DNA of 64,000 nt from Candidatus Rhodoferax mariagerensis (GTDB taxonomy: Bacteria > Pseudomonadota > Gammaproteobacteria > Burkholderiales > Burkholderiaceae_C): the NCBI GenBank assembly GCA_016719055.1, contig JADKAW010000058.1, positions 1 through 64,000 on the forward strand. The letters are read 5' to 3'. Under the pieces are notes generated by a model. It worked only from the letters and a program-made list of their open reading frames with translations, ran no database searches and was not told the origin of the DNA. This document shows, one piece after another, positions 9,079-19,469 of this stretch; positions within the stretch are counted from its first letter, which is position 1; the number at the start of each line of letters is the position of its first letter. The translations under genes were made by a program, and so were the position numbers.

Positions 9079-10323
9079 GAAAAAGAAGCTGCTGACGAAG
9101 GCCCCAAATTTGGCCGCCGCGCCGATGATGCGAGTGCCGCTGCGGCGGGCCCGAAGAGCCTGAAGGTGGATCAAAGCAAAATTGACCGCCTGATGAACCT
9201 GATTGGCGAAATGGTGGTGTCCAAAAACGCCTTGCCGTATCTGGCGCAGCGCGCCGAAGAACAGTACGGCGTGCGCGAACTCAGCCGCGAGATCAAATCG
9301 CAATACGCGGTGATCAACCGCATTGCCGAAGAAATGCAGGATGCCATCATGCAGGTGCGCATGATGCCGGTGTCGTTTGTGTTTCAGCGTTTTCCACGGC
9401 TGGTGCGCGACATCTCGCGCAAGCTGGGCAAAGACGTGCAACTGGTGCTGGAAGGCGAAGACACCGAGGCCGACAAAAACATCATCGAATCGCTGGCTGA
9501 CCCGCTGATTCACATCGTGCGCAACAGCCTTGACCACGGGCTTGAAGCCCCCGAGGTGCGCAAGGCCGCAGGCAAAGCGGTCACCGGCACGCTGACCATC
9601 CGGGCGGTGCAGGAAGGCGACCGGGTGCTGATTGACATCATTGACGACGGCCGCGGCATTGACCCGCTGGTGATCAAACGCAAAGCCTACGAAAAGGGCC
9701 TCATCGACGAGGCCATGCTGGAGCGCATCAGCGATCGCGAAGCCGTCAACCTGGTGTTTGCGGCGGGCTTTTCAACCATGGACGTGGTGTCTGACCTGTC
9801 GGGCCGCGGTGTCGGCATGGACGTGGTGCGCACAGCGGTCGAAAAGGTCAACGGCACGCTGTTGCTTGACAGCGAGGTCGGCAAAGGCACCCGCCTGCGC
9901 ATCACGCTGCCGCTGTCGATGGCGGTGACCAAGGTCATGATTGTGGCGGCCGACCAGCAACTATTTGGTGTGCCGATGGACCATGTGGTGGAAACCGTGC
10001 GCATTCCGCACCGCGACATTCGCACCATCAAGCGCAGCAAAACCGTTGTGCTGCGCGGCAGCATTGTGCCGCTCAAAGCCCTCAACACGCTGCTGGGTCT
10101 GAGCGCGCAGCCACGCGCCAATGCCGACGACGAAATGGCCGTGTTGGTGGCCCGCGTGGGCGGGGCGGCGGTGGGTTTGATGGTGGATGACTTCCGCGAA
10201 ACCGCCGAGATCATTCAAAAACCACTGGGTGGCGTATTGGCCGGGTTGAGTGCCTATTCCGGCTCAGCCCTGATGGGTGATGGTTCGGTGCTGATGGTGC
10301 TCAATGTCAAGGAGATTGTCTGA
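9049..10323 (+). CDS. CheA C-terminal part: P3 dimerisation, P4 kinase and P5 CheW-like domains
   Basis: This open segment of up to 424 residues holds the intact catalytic half of CheA. The dimerisation helices run at about residues 40-110 (KIDRLMNLIGEMVVSKNAL). The ATP-binding domain has HIVRNSLDHGLE (N box), DDGRGIDP (G1), FAAGFST, GRGVGMDVV (G2) and GKGTRLRITLP. A CheW-like P5 domain closes the protein. The first codon, TTG at 9049, lies inside the dispersed repeat and has no convincing ribosome site. This is probably the continuation of the broken cheA frame rather than an independent gene. Independent translation would give a split kinase, with P1 encoded by 7801-8343. Confidence 0.7.
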   Translation: MTGAKAVLAIEKEAADEGPKFGRRADDASAAAAGPKSLKVDQSKIDRLMNLIGEMVVSKNALPYLAQRAEEQYGVRELSREIKSQYAVINRIAEEMQDAIMQVRMMPVSFVFQRFPRLVRDISRKLGKDVQLVLEGEDTEADKNIIESLADPLIHIVRNSLDHGLEAPEVRKAAGKAVTGTLTIRAVQEGDRVLIDIIDDGRGIDPLVIKRKAYEKGLIDEAMLERISDREAVNLVFAAGFSTMDVVSDLSGRGVGMDVVRTAVEKVNGTLLLDSEVGKGTRLRITLPLSMAVTKVMIVAADQQLFGVPMDHVVETVRIPHRDIRTIKRSKTVVLRGSIVPLKALNTLLGLSAQPRANADDEMAVLVARVGGAAVGLMVDDFRETAEIIQKPLGGVLAGLSAYSGSALMGDGSVLMVLNVKEIV

Positions 10324-10562
10324 TGCCCATTGACTACAAGAAAAACCAGGCGCGGCTGCGCGACATCGTCAGCGTGGAAGATGCCGAAGGCCTGCTCGAC
10401 TGGCTGCAAAACAAGCCCTCGGCCAAGATTGACCTGACCGACTGCAGCCACCTGCACCCGGCCAACCTGCAAGTGCTGATGGCCGGGCACTGCCGCATTG
10501 CCAGCTGGCCCACAGACCCTGGCCTGCGCGGCTGGCTGGAGTCTGCCTTGCACAACAAATAA
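10323..10562 (+). CDS. Small STAS-like protein of the chemosensory operon
   Basis: This 79-residue protein starts in the stop of cheA (TGATG overlap). Its central part, AKIDLTDCSHLHPANLQVLMA, has the look of a STAS domain: a strand, then a polar D-C-S loop, then a helix with a hydrophobic face. The preceding segment VEDAEGLLDWLQNKPS fits the first strand and helix. STAS proteins act as switches in signalling complexes. No ligand or partner can be named. It is followed after 12 bp by a cheY-like gene. I recognise the fold pattern only, not a named family. Confidence 0.6.
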   Translation: MPIDYKKNQARLRDIVSVEDAEGLLDWLQNKPSAKIDLTDCSHLHPANLQVLMAGHCRIASWPTDPGLRGWLESALHNK

Positions 10563-10574
10563 CGGGAAATAACC

Positions 10575-10949
10575 ATGGCCAAAACCATCATGATCGTTGA
10601 CGACTCCAGCACCATGCTGATGAGTTTGAGAAATAGCCTGGAAATTGCCGGCTTCAAGGTGCTGGCTGCCAGCGACGGACAGTTGGCGCTGAACCAGCTC
10701 AAAGCCGGTGGCAAGCCCGACCTGATCATCACCGACATCAACATGCCCAACATGGGCGGCATTGAGTTCATTGGCAAGGCACGGGCGGTCAGCGGTTTTC
10801 GCTTTACCCCAATTTTGGTGCTCACCACCGAAAGCCAGCAGGCCAAGCGCGACGATGCGAAAAAGTTGGGTGCCACCGGCTGGCTGGTCAAGCCCGTCAG
10901 TGGTACTGACTTGACGCGCATCATCAAGCAGGTATTGCCCGGGGCATGA
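10575..10949 (+). CDS. CheY-like single-domain response regulator (second copy)
   Basis: This is a receiver domain of 124 residues with D9-D10, phosphorylation site D54 (ITDINMPNMGG), T in LVLTTES and K in WLVKPVSG. The start follows CGGGAAATAACC, a fair ribosome site. Its stop overlaps the start of the next gene by four bases (ATGA). It is closer to the classical CheY pattern (FTPILVLTTESQ) than the first copy. It is coupled to the following gene, which carries a CheZ-like motif, and this suggests the two proteins act on each other. Confidence 0.9.
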   Translation: MAKTIMIVDDSSTMLMSLRNSLEIAGFKVLAASDGQLALNQLKAGGKPDLIITDINMPNMGGIEFIGKARAVSGFRFTPILVLTTESQQAKRDDAKKLGATGWLVKPVSGTDLTRIIKQVLPGA

Positions 10950-12022
10950 AGATGGCGTTCTCGGTCGCATCAGGGCTGAAAGCCGGGCGTTTGATGCTGG
11001 GCCGGCTGTTTTTGGGTCGAGGCAAGGCCAGCGCCAGTGACGTGGCTTCGACAAGTGCGGGGCAGGGTCTGGCTTCTGAACCCGCCATCGCCCTGCTGGA
11101 GGCCCACTTGCAGCTGGACCATGAAATCGACAAAAAACTTCAAGAAGTCATTGTTGACACCGAAAACTCGGCGCTGAACATCATCGGGCAAGTCCGCTCC
11201 CTTTACGACACAGCCGACACGCTGGTGCAGTACCTGAACAGCTCCAGCCCGCAAGCCAACAACCTGGGCAAGGACATCGTTGAAAGCGTGGCTTACCTGG
11301 TGGAAATTGGGTCCTTCATTGAGGAACTGCCCACCAAGATGAAGCGCGACCTCAACAGCGTGCAAAGTGTGGTCAAAGAGATCAAGGAACTCAGCGGCCT
11401 GGTTGGGTCGGTGCAGGCCATCAGCATGCAGTCGCACCTGCTGGCCATCAACGCTGCCATTGAGGGCAGCCGTGCCGGGCCAGCCGGTGCGGCGTTTCGC
11501 GTGGTGGCCGACGAGATGCGCCTGCTGGCCGCCAACTCCAACCAGGTAGCGGTGCAGATCAACGCCGGGCTGATGCGGGCACTGCACGTGGTGGAGGCAG
11601 GCATGTCCACCAGCATTGCCGAGTCAACCCAAGGGCTTGAGGATGTGTCGCACGCGGTGGTTTCGATCCAGAAGTTGGAGGACAACTTCGAGGACATGAG
11701 CCAGTACTTCAAGACCCGTTTTGCCGTGGTGACCAAACACAACGAAGACCTGGTCAAAGACATTGCCGAGGTGCTGGGCCACATTCAGTACCAGGATGTG
11801 GTGAGCCAATGTGTTGAGCGCATGCGTTTGGCCATTGGTCAGCGCAATGCCTTCTTGCAAACGGTGGTGAGGCAGCAGAACCTGACACCGGAAGACATGG
11901 CACAACTGCCCGAACTGCTGACGCAGATCCTGGATGCTTACCTGAGCGAAGAAGAGAAACACAAACATTCGGCACGCCACGAGGAAGGCACCAGCAATGA
12001 ACTCAAGTTCGAGCTGTTCTGA
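10946..12022 (+). CDS. Receptor-hairpin protein with a CheZ-like C-terminal motif
   Basis: This 358-residue soluble protein combines two things. A chemoreceptor-type hairpin tip sits at residues 159-195 (MQSHLLAINAAIEGSRAG, then FRVVADEMRLLA). Towards the C-terminus, LGHIQYQDVVSQCVERM places D284 and Q288 four residues apart. This is the spacing and setting of the CheZ active motif (FQDLTGQ), in which D and Q remove phosphate from CheY. I infer that it may dephosphorylate a CheY while bound to the array. The N-terminus is basic and not clearly membrane-spanning. It overlaps the upstream cheY by four bases. The receptor similarity is clear; the phosphatase idea is a motif-level inference. Confidence 0.7.
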   Translation: MKMAFSVASGLKAGRLMLGRLFLGRGKASASDVASTSAGQGLASEPAIALLEAHLQLDHEIDKKLQEVIVDTENSALNIIGQVRSLYDTADTLVQYLNSSSPQANNLGKDIVESVAYLVEIGSFIEELPTKMKRDLNSVQSVVKEIKELSGLVGSVQAISMQSHLLAINAAIEGSRAGPAGAAFRVVADEMRLLAANSNQVAVQINAGLMRALHVVEAGMSTSIAESTQGLEDVSHAVVSIQKLEDNFEDMSQYFKTRFAVVTKHNEDLVKDIAEVLGHIQYQDVVSQCVERMRLAIGQRNAFLQTVVRQQNLTPEDMAQLPELLTQILDAYLSEEEKHKHSARHEEGTSNELKFELF

Positions 12023-12078
12023 CCTGGCCGCTGCAGACCAACGCAATTTCGCCCGCAACTCAAGGAGAGACAAAGATC

Positions 12079-12447
12079 ATGGCCAATATTTTACTGATTG
12101 ATGATGATGACTTTTTCAGGGATGTTTTGTTGCACATGCTGCAAAAAGACGGACACAAAGTCACTGAGGCGCATGACGGGGTCAAGGCCTTGGCCCTGCT
12201 GGAGCGGATGCGCCCGGACGTGATCATCACCGACATACTGATGCCCCACATGGATGGTGTTGAGTTGATCACCGAGCTATCTCGGCAATGCAACGAGACA
12301 CCAGTGATCGCCATGTCTGGCGGGCGGCGCTCCATCACGGCGGCCTTCAACCTGGAATCCGCCAAGCTGATGGGTGTCAAAATCACGCTGACCAAACCGA
12401 TTGCCCACAGCGCCCTGAGCGCCGCGCTGCGCGAGGTTTTGGGGTGA
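12079..12447 (+). CDS. Single-domain response regulator (third receiver)
   Basis: This is a receiver domain of 122 residues with acidic residues D8-D10, phosphorylation site D52 (IITDILMPHMDG), S in AMSGGRR and K in TLTKPIAH. AAGGAGAGAC precedes the start. Its MSGGRRS segment after strand four resembles receivers found beside hybrid kinases more than motor-type CheY. Its stop overlaps the GTG start of the ParA-like gene, so the two are probably translated together. Confidence 0.88.
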   Translation: MANILLIDDDDFFRDVLLHMLQKDGHKVTEAHDGVKALALLERMRPDVIITDILMPHMDGVELITELSRQCNETPVIAMSGGRRSITAAFNLESAKLMGVKITLTKPIAHSALSAALREVLG

Positions 12448-13223
12448 CTATTCTGGCATCCGCCCCGATGCGCGTGATCGCCGTGTGCAACCGCAAGGGC
12501 GGTGCCGGCAAGACCACCACGTCCGTCAATGTGGCCGCAGAACTGGCGGCGCTGGGTTGGCGGGTGCTGCTGCTGGATCTGGATTCGCAAGGTCACTGCG
12601 CGGTGGGTCTGGGCGTGAAAGCCCAAGCTGGCGCTGCCTGTCTTCACAGCCTGTTCACCAACCCGCAGGCGCGTTTGCTCGATACCGTGCGCGACACAGG
12701 CCTTGAAAACCTCTGGCTGGCACCGGCGGACCAGTTGTTTGAGCACGGCACCGGCGTGCGTGACGAGTTGCTGTTGGCGCGTGCCCTGGCTGACCCGGCG
12801 GTGGCTGCCCGCTTTGATCTGGTGCTTGTTGACACGCCACCCTCGCTGGATTTGTTGTTGCTCAATGCGCTCTCAGCAGCGCATTGGGTGCTGGTGCCCT
12901 TTGTGCCGCACCCGCTGTCGTTTGAGGGGGTACGGCAATTGATGCGGGTGCTGTTCAAGGTCATGTCCAATCAAAACCCGGGGCTCAAGCTGCTGGGTTT
13001 TTTGCCCACCATGGCGGCAGAAAACATCCGTCAGCACCGGGCCACCACCGGCGATGTGGGCCGCCAGTATGGCGCGCCCAGAGTGTTGCCTGGCATTCGC
13101 AACGACATCAAGCTGGCCGAAGCCTTTGCTGTCGGCCAACCGGTGCGCGCCTATGCACCCAGCAGCCGTGGCGCGCAGGACTTCTCAGCGCTGGCTTCCT
13201 GCTTGACACAGTTGCTGGCCTGA
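12444..13223 (+). CDS. ParA/MinD-type ATPase, likely chemosensory-array partitioning protein
   Basis: This protein of about 259 residues has the deviant Walker A box NRKGGAGKTTTS, with the signature lysine K18 and K23. It also has LLLDLDSQGH and LVLVDTPPS (Walker A' and B), all typical of ParA. I chose GTG 12444 because it overlaps the previous stop (GTGA); ATG 12468 is the alternative and begins directly before the first strand. ParA proteins in chemotaxis operons (ParC of Vibrio, PpfA of Rhodobacter sphaeroides) position receptor arrays. There is no ParB gene beside it, so chromosome or plasmid partition is less likely. Together with the soluble receptor this suggests a partitioned cytoplasmic cluster. 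Confidence 0.82.
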   Translation: MTILASAPMRVIAVCNRKGGAGKTTTSVNVAAELAALGWRVLLLDLDSQGHCAVGLGVKAQAGAACLHSLFTNPQARLLDTVRDTGLENLWLAPADQLFEHGTGVRDELLLARALADPAVAARFDLVLVDTPPSLDLLLLNALSAAHWVLVPFVPHPLSFEGVRQLMRVLFKVMSNQNPGLKLLGFLPTMAAENIRQHRATTGDVGRQYGAPRVLPGIRNDIKLAEAFAVGQPVRAYAPSSRGAQDFSALASCLTQLLA

Positions 13224-13240
13224 AAAAGCGGCTTCGGTCC

Positions 13241-15784
<2,544 letters not shown>

Positions 15785-15838
15785 CATGCGCAGGCTGGCT
15801 GAAGACCGCCGGCCACAAGCCAACAGCCGGCTGACCCA

Positions 15839-16636
15839 GTGGCGGCACCCAGCGTGGAAGATGCCTACCGCGCCGGGCAATTGATCCTGGTTGCCGAAGA
15901 CAACGAAACCAACTGCGATGTGTTGCAGGCGCAATTGGCGTTGTTGGGTTATGCGGCAGACGTGGCGCACGATGGCGTGCAGGCGCTGGCGATGTGGCGT
16001 ACCGGCCGCTACGCACTGCTGCTGACCGACTGGCACATGCCCCACATGGACGGCTTGCAGCTCACCGCAGCGATTCGGCAGGCCGAAGGCCCGGGTGCCT
16101 ACCTGCCCATCATTGCCATTTCTGCCAATGTGTTGCAAGAGCATGTGAAGCGCTGCCTTGCCAGCGGTATTGACGACCACCTTGCCAAGCCTTTGCGCCT
16201 GAGCGAACTCAGAGCTTTGTTAAAGAAGTTGCCGCGTGCCACCGATGAACCCCTGGACGGCACGCCAAGCCTGGCACAACCTGACGCGCAAAACGCGCTG
16301 CCGGTTTGGGATGCCTTGGCGTTCAGAGAAATACTTGGCGACGACACCGACCTGCAGCGCCACATCATGACCAAGTTTCTGGCCAGCTCGCCAAAACAAC
16401 TCTCAGCCATGGCCGCAGCCCATTTCAGCGGCGATTTGGCCTTGCTGGCAGACCTGTCGCATAGCCTTAAATCAGGTGCGCGCGCCGTGGGTGCCATGCA
16501 ATTTGGTGACCTTTGTGAGCAACTCGACAACGCCGGCAGTGGCGGCGATGCGCTGCACTGCGCCGGGCTGGCAGCGCAATTGCCGCAAGCCTGGGTGGCT
16601 GCAGAACAAGCCATAAAAAGCCATTTGGCAATATAA
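15839..16636 (+). CDS. Receiver plus HPt phosphorelay protein
   Basis: This protein of about 265 residues has a receiver domain (about 17-135, phosphorylation site D64 in LTDWHMPHMDG, K in HLAKPLR). A histidine phosphotransfer domain follows (about 165-260, H208 in DLSHSLKSGARAVG). These are the usual C-terminal modules of a hybrid kinase. The first possible start in this segment is GTG 15839, with no strong ribosome site. The frame is continuous with the MASE1 kinase gene except for two in-frame stops (15782 and 15797). It therefore probably serves as the relay for that kinase, whether as a separate protein or a detached half. Confidence 0.8.
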   Translation: MAAPSVEDAYRAGQLILVAEDNETNCDVLQAQLALLGYAADVAHDGVQALAMWRTGRYALLLTDWHMPHMDGLQLTAAIRQAEGPGAYLPIIAISANVLQEHVKRCLASGIDDHLAKPLRLSELRALLKKLPRATDEPLDGTPSLAQPDAQNALPVWDALAFREILGDDTDLQRHIMTKFLASSPKQLSAMAAAHFSGDLALLADLSHSLKSGARAVGAMQFGDLCEQLDNAGSGGDALHCAGLAAQLPQAWVAAEQAIKSHLAI

Positions 16637-16648
16637 ACAGGGTTCCCC

Positions 16649-17214
16649 ATGTCTACTAGCGATGCGTTGCACCCTCGTACAACATTGGCTGCGTCAACGT
16701 TAACCGCGTCAACGGTCATGCTGCCGCTACAGCAGCAGTTGCATCAGCTGCAACAAGAAGTGGAGCCGCAAAGCCAAGAACTGGTCCGGGGTCAAACTGA
16801 ACGTGAAACACAACGTAAACACAGCGAAGACGAGTTGCGCATCGCCACCGCCGTCTTTGAATCACAAAACACTGCAGTGGTAACCGACCCCAATGGCATG
16901 ATTTTGCGTGTAAATACGGCCTTTACCCGGCTGACCGGTTACAGCGCCCACGAAGTAGTTGAGCAAGCCATTGCCTTGCTGAAATCCAACCGCCATGACA
17001 GTTTTTTTTCAAGCGATGCGGAGTCGTTGCGAACGTAGCAGGTTTGGCAGGGCGAAATCTGGAACAAGCGTAAAAGTGGCGAGGGCGGGGTGGTGTCACA
17101 GCTTATTGCCGCAATTTGCGCGCCGGAGCTTGGCACCACCCACTAGATGGGCCATTTTTCTGACATCAGCATGGACAAAGGAGCCGAGGCACTGATACAC
17201 CGCCTAGCCGTGAA
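16649..17214 (+). pseudogene. Decayed PAS sensor protein with in-frame stops
   Basis: The first 129 codons (16649-17038) encode a coiled-coil stretch and the first half of a PAS domain (VTDPNGMILRVNTAFTRLTGYS). After a TAG at 17036 the same frame continues with VWQGEIWNKRKSGE, the usual second half of such PAS domains. A second TAG follows at 17144, and then GHFSDISMDKGAEALIHRLA, which in intact proteins leads into a GGDEF domain. No GGDEF domain follows. The frame is kept but two stops interrupt it, so this looks like a real relic of a diguanylate-cyclase-type sensor. It directly follows the receiver-HPt gene. Confidence 0.7.
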
Positions 17215-17282
17215 GCACCAAATTCGCCCGCAAACCGGGCCAAGATGCGCGGGTTTGGGCCTTTTCAAACCAGCCTTGAGCT

Positions 17283-17336
17283 GCTTCATTATTGAGAGCT
17301 GGCAGCCCATATATGATAAGGGCTAAAGCACTAAAA
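17283..17336 (+). repeat. Dispersed 55-bp element, copy before the YafY-like gene
   Basis: The copy reads ATTGAGAGCTGGCAGC, then ATGATAAGGGCTAAAGCACT. It has the AGCTG and AAGGGCTA blocks of the family and ends 23 bp before the regulator start. Confidence 0.55.
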
Positions 17337-17358
17337 TGCTCTCAACATTGCCATCCAA

Positions 17359-18072
17359 ATGCGACGCGCCGACCGCCTGTTTCAAATTGTGCAGCTCATT
17401 CGCGGGCGGCGCTTGAGCACAGCCGCCTATCTGGCCCAACGCCTGGAAGTGTCCGAGCGCACGGTGTACCGCGACATTGCCGACTTGCAGCGTCAGGGTG
17501 TGCCGCTTGAGGGTGAGGCAGGTGTGGGCTACCGGCTCGGCCAGGGGTTTGATTTGCCGCCGCTGATGTTTTCTGAAGATGAGGCGCGGGCGCTGGTGGC
17601 CTCTGTGCGCATGGCACAGGTGTGGCAAGACCCGGTGCTGGCGCAGGCCTCTTTGGTGGCCTTGGGCAAAATACTCTCGGTGTTACCTGCCACCGCACGC
17701 GCTGCCGCCCAAAGCATGGCGATTTATGCGCCACCCAGCGGACTGGAGCCCTCCGTGCAAGCCACGCTGCTAACCCTGCGCGAAGCAGCACAAGAGCACC
17801 GCAAGATTCAAATGACGTATCGCGATGCCAGCGAGCAGATGACGCAACGCACAGTGCGCCCGCTGGGCTGCTTTTACTGGGGCAAGGTCTGGACGCTGGC
17901 GGCCTGGTGCGAAAGTCGCAACGGATTTCGCAGCTTTCGGCTGGACCGCATGCTGCAGGTGCAGCGCCTTGACGACAAAACCGGACAGTTCAAGGACGAG
18001 CCTGGAAAGACGTTGGCCGCCTATTTGCGTGCTGCGGTGCCGGCAGAGGCCAGAAATCAGCTGGACGGTTAG
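17359..18072 (+). CDS. YafY/WYL-family transcriptional regulator
   Basis: This 237-residue protein has an N-terminal winged helix-turn-helix (RRADRLFQIVQLIRGRRLST, LAQRLEVSERTVYRDIADL). The C-terminal part is of WYL type (YRPLGCFYWGKVW-like: RTVRPLGCFYWGKVWTLAAW, SFRLDRML). The family binds DNA in response to small molecules or nucleic acids. It is monocistronic, lies just downstream of a dispersed element, and precedes the nif regulatory region by 420 bp on the same strand. Nothing ties it to nitrogen fixation beyond position. Confidence 0.85.
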   Translation: MRRADRLFQIVQLIRGRRLSTAAYLAQRLEVSERTVYRDIADLQRQGVPLEGEAGVGYRLGQGFDLPPLMFSEDEARALVASVRMAQVWQDPVLAQASLVALGKILSVLPATARAAAQSMAIYAPPSGLEPSVQATLLTLREAAQEHRKIQMTYRDASEQMTQRTVRPLGCFYWGKVWTLAAWCESRNGFRSFRLDRMLQVQRLDDKTGQFKDEPGKTLAAYLRAAVPAEARNQLDG

Positions 18073-18235
18073 CAGCCGGGATCTGCCATCGCGACCAGAT
18101 GGCATTGAAGGGACAGCTTCTTGCGCGTTTCACATCAATACGATGTGTTTGACGGGGCATGTCAAACTGCAAAAGCGACACAAAGCGGTTTGGGCCGCCT
18201 CCTTTCCAGGGATATTTCCGACATGGAAAATATTT

Positions 18236-18251
18236 TGTCGGGAAATCAACA
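18236..18251 (+). promoter_or_regulatory. NifA-type upstream activator site
   Basis: TGT CGGGAAATCA ACA fits the NifA site TGT-N10-ACA exactly. It lies 94 bp upstream of the sigma-54 -24 element, within the usual range. It overlaps a further dyad CCGACA-N12-TGTCGG. The rest of the gap 18073-18493 holds TTTGAC-N7-GTCAAA near 18148-18166 and no gene. Confidence 0.7.
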
Positions 18252-18344
18252 AAGCCCGAAATCAATCTGAAAAATTTCAGTAACCCATTGATTTAAAAAG
18301 AAATAAGTATGCGCTTGGGCTCACTTGAGTGCTCCACTTTGGCA

Positions 18345-18360
18345 TGGCACGGAAGCTGCA
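18345..18360 (+). promoter_or_regulatory. Sigma-54 promoter of nifH
   Basis: TGGCACGGAAGCTGCA matches the sigma-54 consensus TGGCAC-N5-TTGCA, with GG at 18346 and GC at 18358 separated by exactly 10 bp. It lies 134 bp upstream of the nifH start and is the expected promoter type for a NifA-driven nif operon. Confidence 0.8.
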
Positions 18361-18493
18361 ATTAGTGTGGTGCGGGACACAAGTCCGGCCGACGTGACCC
18401 TAAACCAAGAAGACCCACAGGCACGAAAGCTGACACAAGTCGCGGCGACGCAAGCTTGTTTCTTAACCTCTCTACTTATATTGGAGTACTGAC

Positions 18494-19378
18494 ATGGCAA
18501 AACTTCGGCAAATCGCCTTTTATGGCAAAGGTGGCATCGGCAAATCGACCACCTCGCAAAACACCCTGGCAGCCTTGTCTGACCTAGGCCAAAAAATCCT
18601 GATTGTTGGCTGCGACCCCAAAGCCGACTCTACCCGCCTGATCCTGCACGCCAAGGCTCAGGACACGATTTTGTCGCTGGCGGCCGAAGCCGGCTCGGTA
18701 GAGGACCTGGAACTTGAAGACGTGATGAAGATTGGTTACAAGGGTATCCGCTGCGTTGAATCCGGCGGCCCGGAGCCAGGCGTTGGCTGCGCTGGTCGCG
18801 GTGTCATCACTTCGATCAACTTTCTGGAAGAAAACGGTGCATACGACAACATGGACTATGTGTCGTACGACGTGCTTGGTGACGTGGTGTGCGGCGGTTT
18901 TGCCATGCCCATCCGCGAAAACAAGGCGCAAGAAATCTACATCGTCATGTCTGGCGAAATGATGGCCATGTATGCGGCCAATAACATTTCCAAGGGTGTC
19001 CTGAAATATGCCAACTCGGGTGGTGTGCGGCTTGGCGGGCTGGTCTGCAATGAGCGTCAGACCGACAAAGAGCTAGAACTGGCCGACGCGCTGGCCGGCA
19101 TGTTGGGTACCAAGCTGATTCACTTTGTGCCGCGCGACAACATCGTGCAACACGCTGAACTGCGCCGCATGACGGTGATCGAGTACGCCCCTGACTCCAA
19201 GCAAGCCGCTGAATACCGCGCGCTGGCCAGCAAGATTCACGACAACGTCGGCAACGGCACCATTCCGACCCCCATCACCATGGACCAGCTAGAAGACATG
19301 CTGATGGAGTTCGGCATCATGGACACCATTGACGAAACGATTGTCGGCAAGAAAGCCGACGAGTTGATCGCCGCTTAA
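18494..19378 (+). CDS. nifH: Nitrogenase iron protein NifH
   Basis: NifH is the ATP-dependent reductase that passes electrons to the molybdenum-iron protein of nitrogenase. The 294-residue product has the P-loop YGKGGIGKSTTSQN near the N-terminus. It has the 4Fe-4S cysteines in CAGRGVIT and in DVVCGGFAMP, with the arginine of GCAGRG that DraT can ADP-ribosylate in some species. The length is normal. TTGGAG precedes the start. It stands first in nifHDK behind a sigma-54 promoter and NifA site, so it should be expressed only under nitrogen-fixing conditions. Confidence 0.97.
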   Translation: MAKLRQIAFYGKGGIGKSTTSQNTLAALSDLGQKILIVGCDPKADSTRLILHAKAQDTILSLAAEAGSVEDLELEDVMKIGYKGIRCVESGGPEPGVGCAGRGVITSINFLEENGAYDNMDYVSYDVLGDVVCGGFAMPIRENKAQEIYIVMSGEMMAMYAANNISKGVLKYANSGGVRLGGLVCNERQTDKELELADALAGMLGTKLIHFVPRDNIVQHAELRRMTVIEYAPDSKQAAEYRALASKIHDNVGNGTIPTPITMDQLEDMLMEFGIMDTIDETIVGKKADELIAA

Positions 19379-19388
19379 AAGGCAGTCT

Positions 19389-19424
19389 GCCCGGCCTGAT
19401 TTGACTGCAAGCCAGTCGGGCCAG
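19389..19424 (+). promoter_or_regulatory. Hairpin between nifH and nifD
   Basis: GACTG (19403-19407) and CAGTC (19413-19417) form a stem around CAAGC, flanked by GGCC and GGGCC that can lengthen it. No U-run follows. Similar structures after nifH adjust the ratio of nifH to nifDK message; this is inferred from position. Confidence 0.4.
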
Positions 19425-19469
19425 GGCCAACTGACAGATCACCCCCCTTACTTAAACCGGAGTTCCCCC

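Larger units (their letters stand above)
7801..10323 (+). pseudogene. cheA: cheA histidine kinase, broken into three reading frames
   Basis: Together the pieces make a full CheA of about 840 residues, but the frame changes. Frame 1 (7801-8343) encodes the P1 phosphotransfer domain, with H44 in LVHTLKGNSG. Near 8311-8313, CTTGGCC stands where the protein needs CTGGCC; one extra T moves the rest to another frame. Frame 2 (to 9034) carries the middle region, including LHWLAYTPIEECFFQGDDP. Near 8935-9050 the linker shifts again and contains a copy of the dispersed 55-bp element with stop codons. Frame 1 then resumes with dimerisation, kinase and CheW-like domains up to 10323. Either this copy is inactive or split, or some shifts are base errors. 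It is the only cheA in the window and its neighbours are intact, which favours at least some technical error. Confidence 0.75.
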
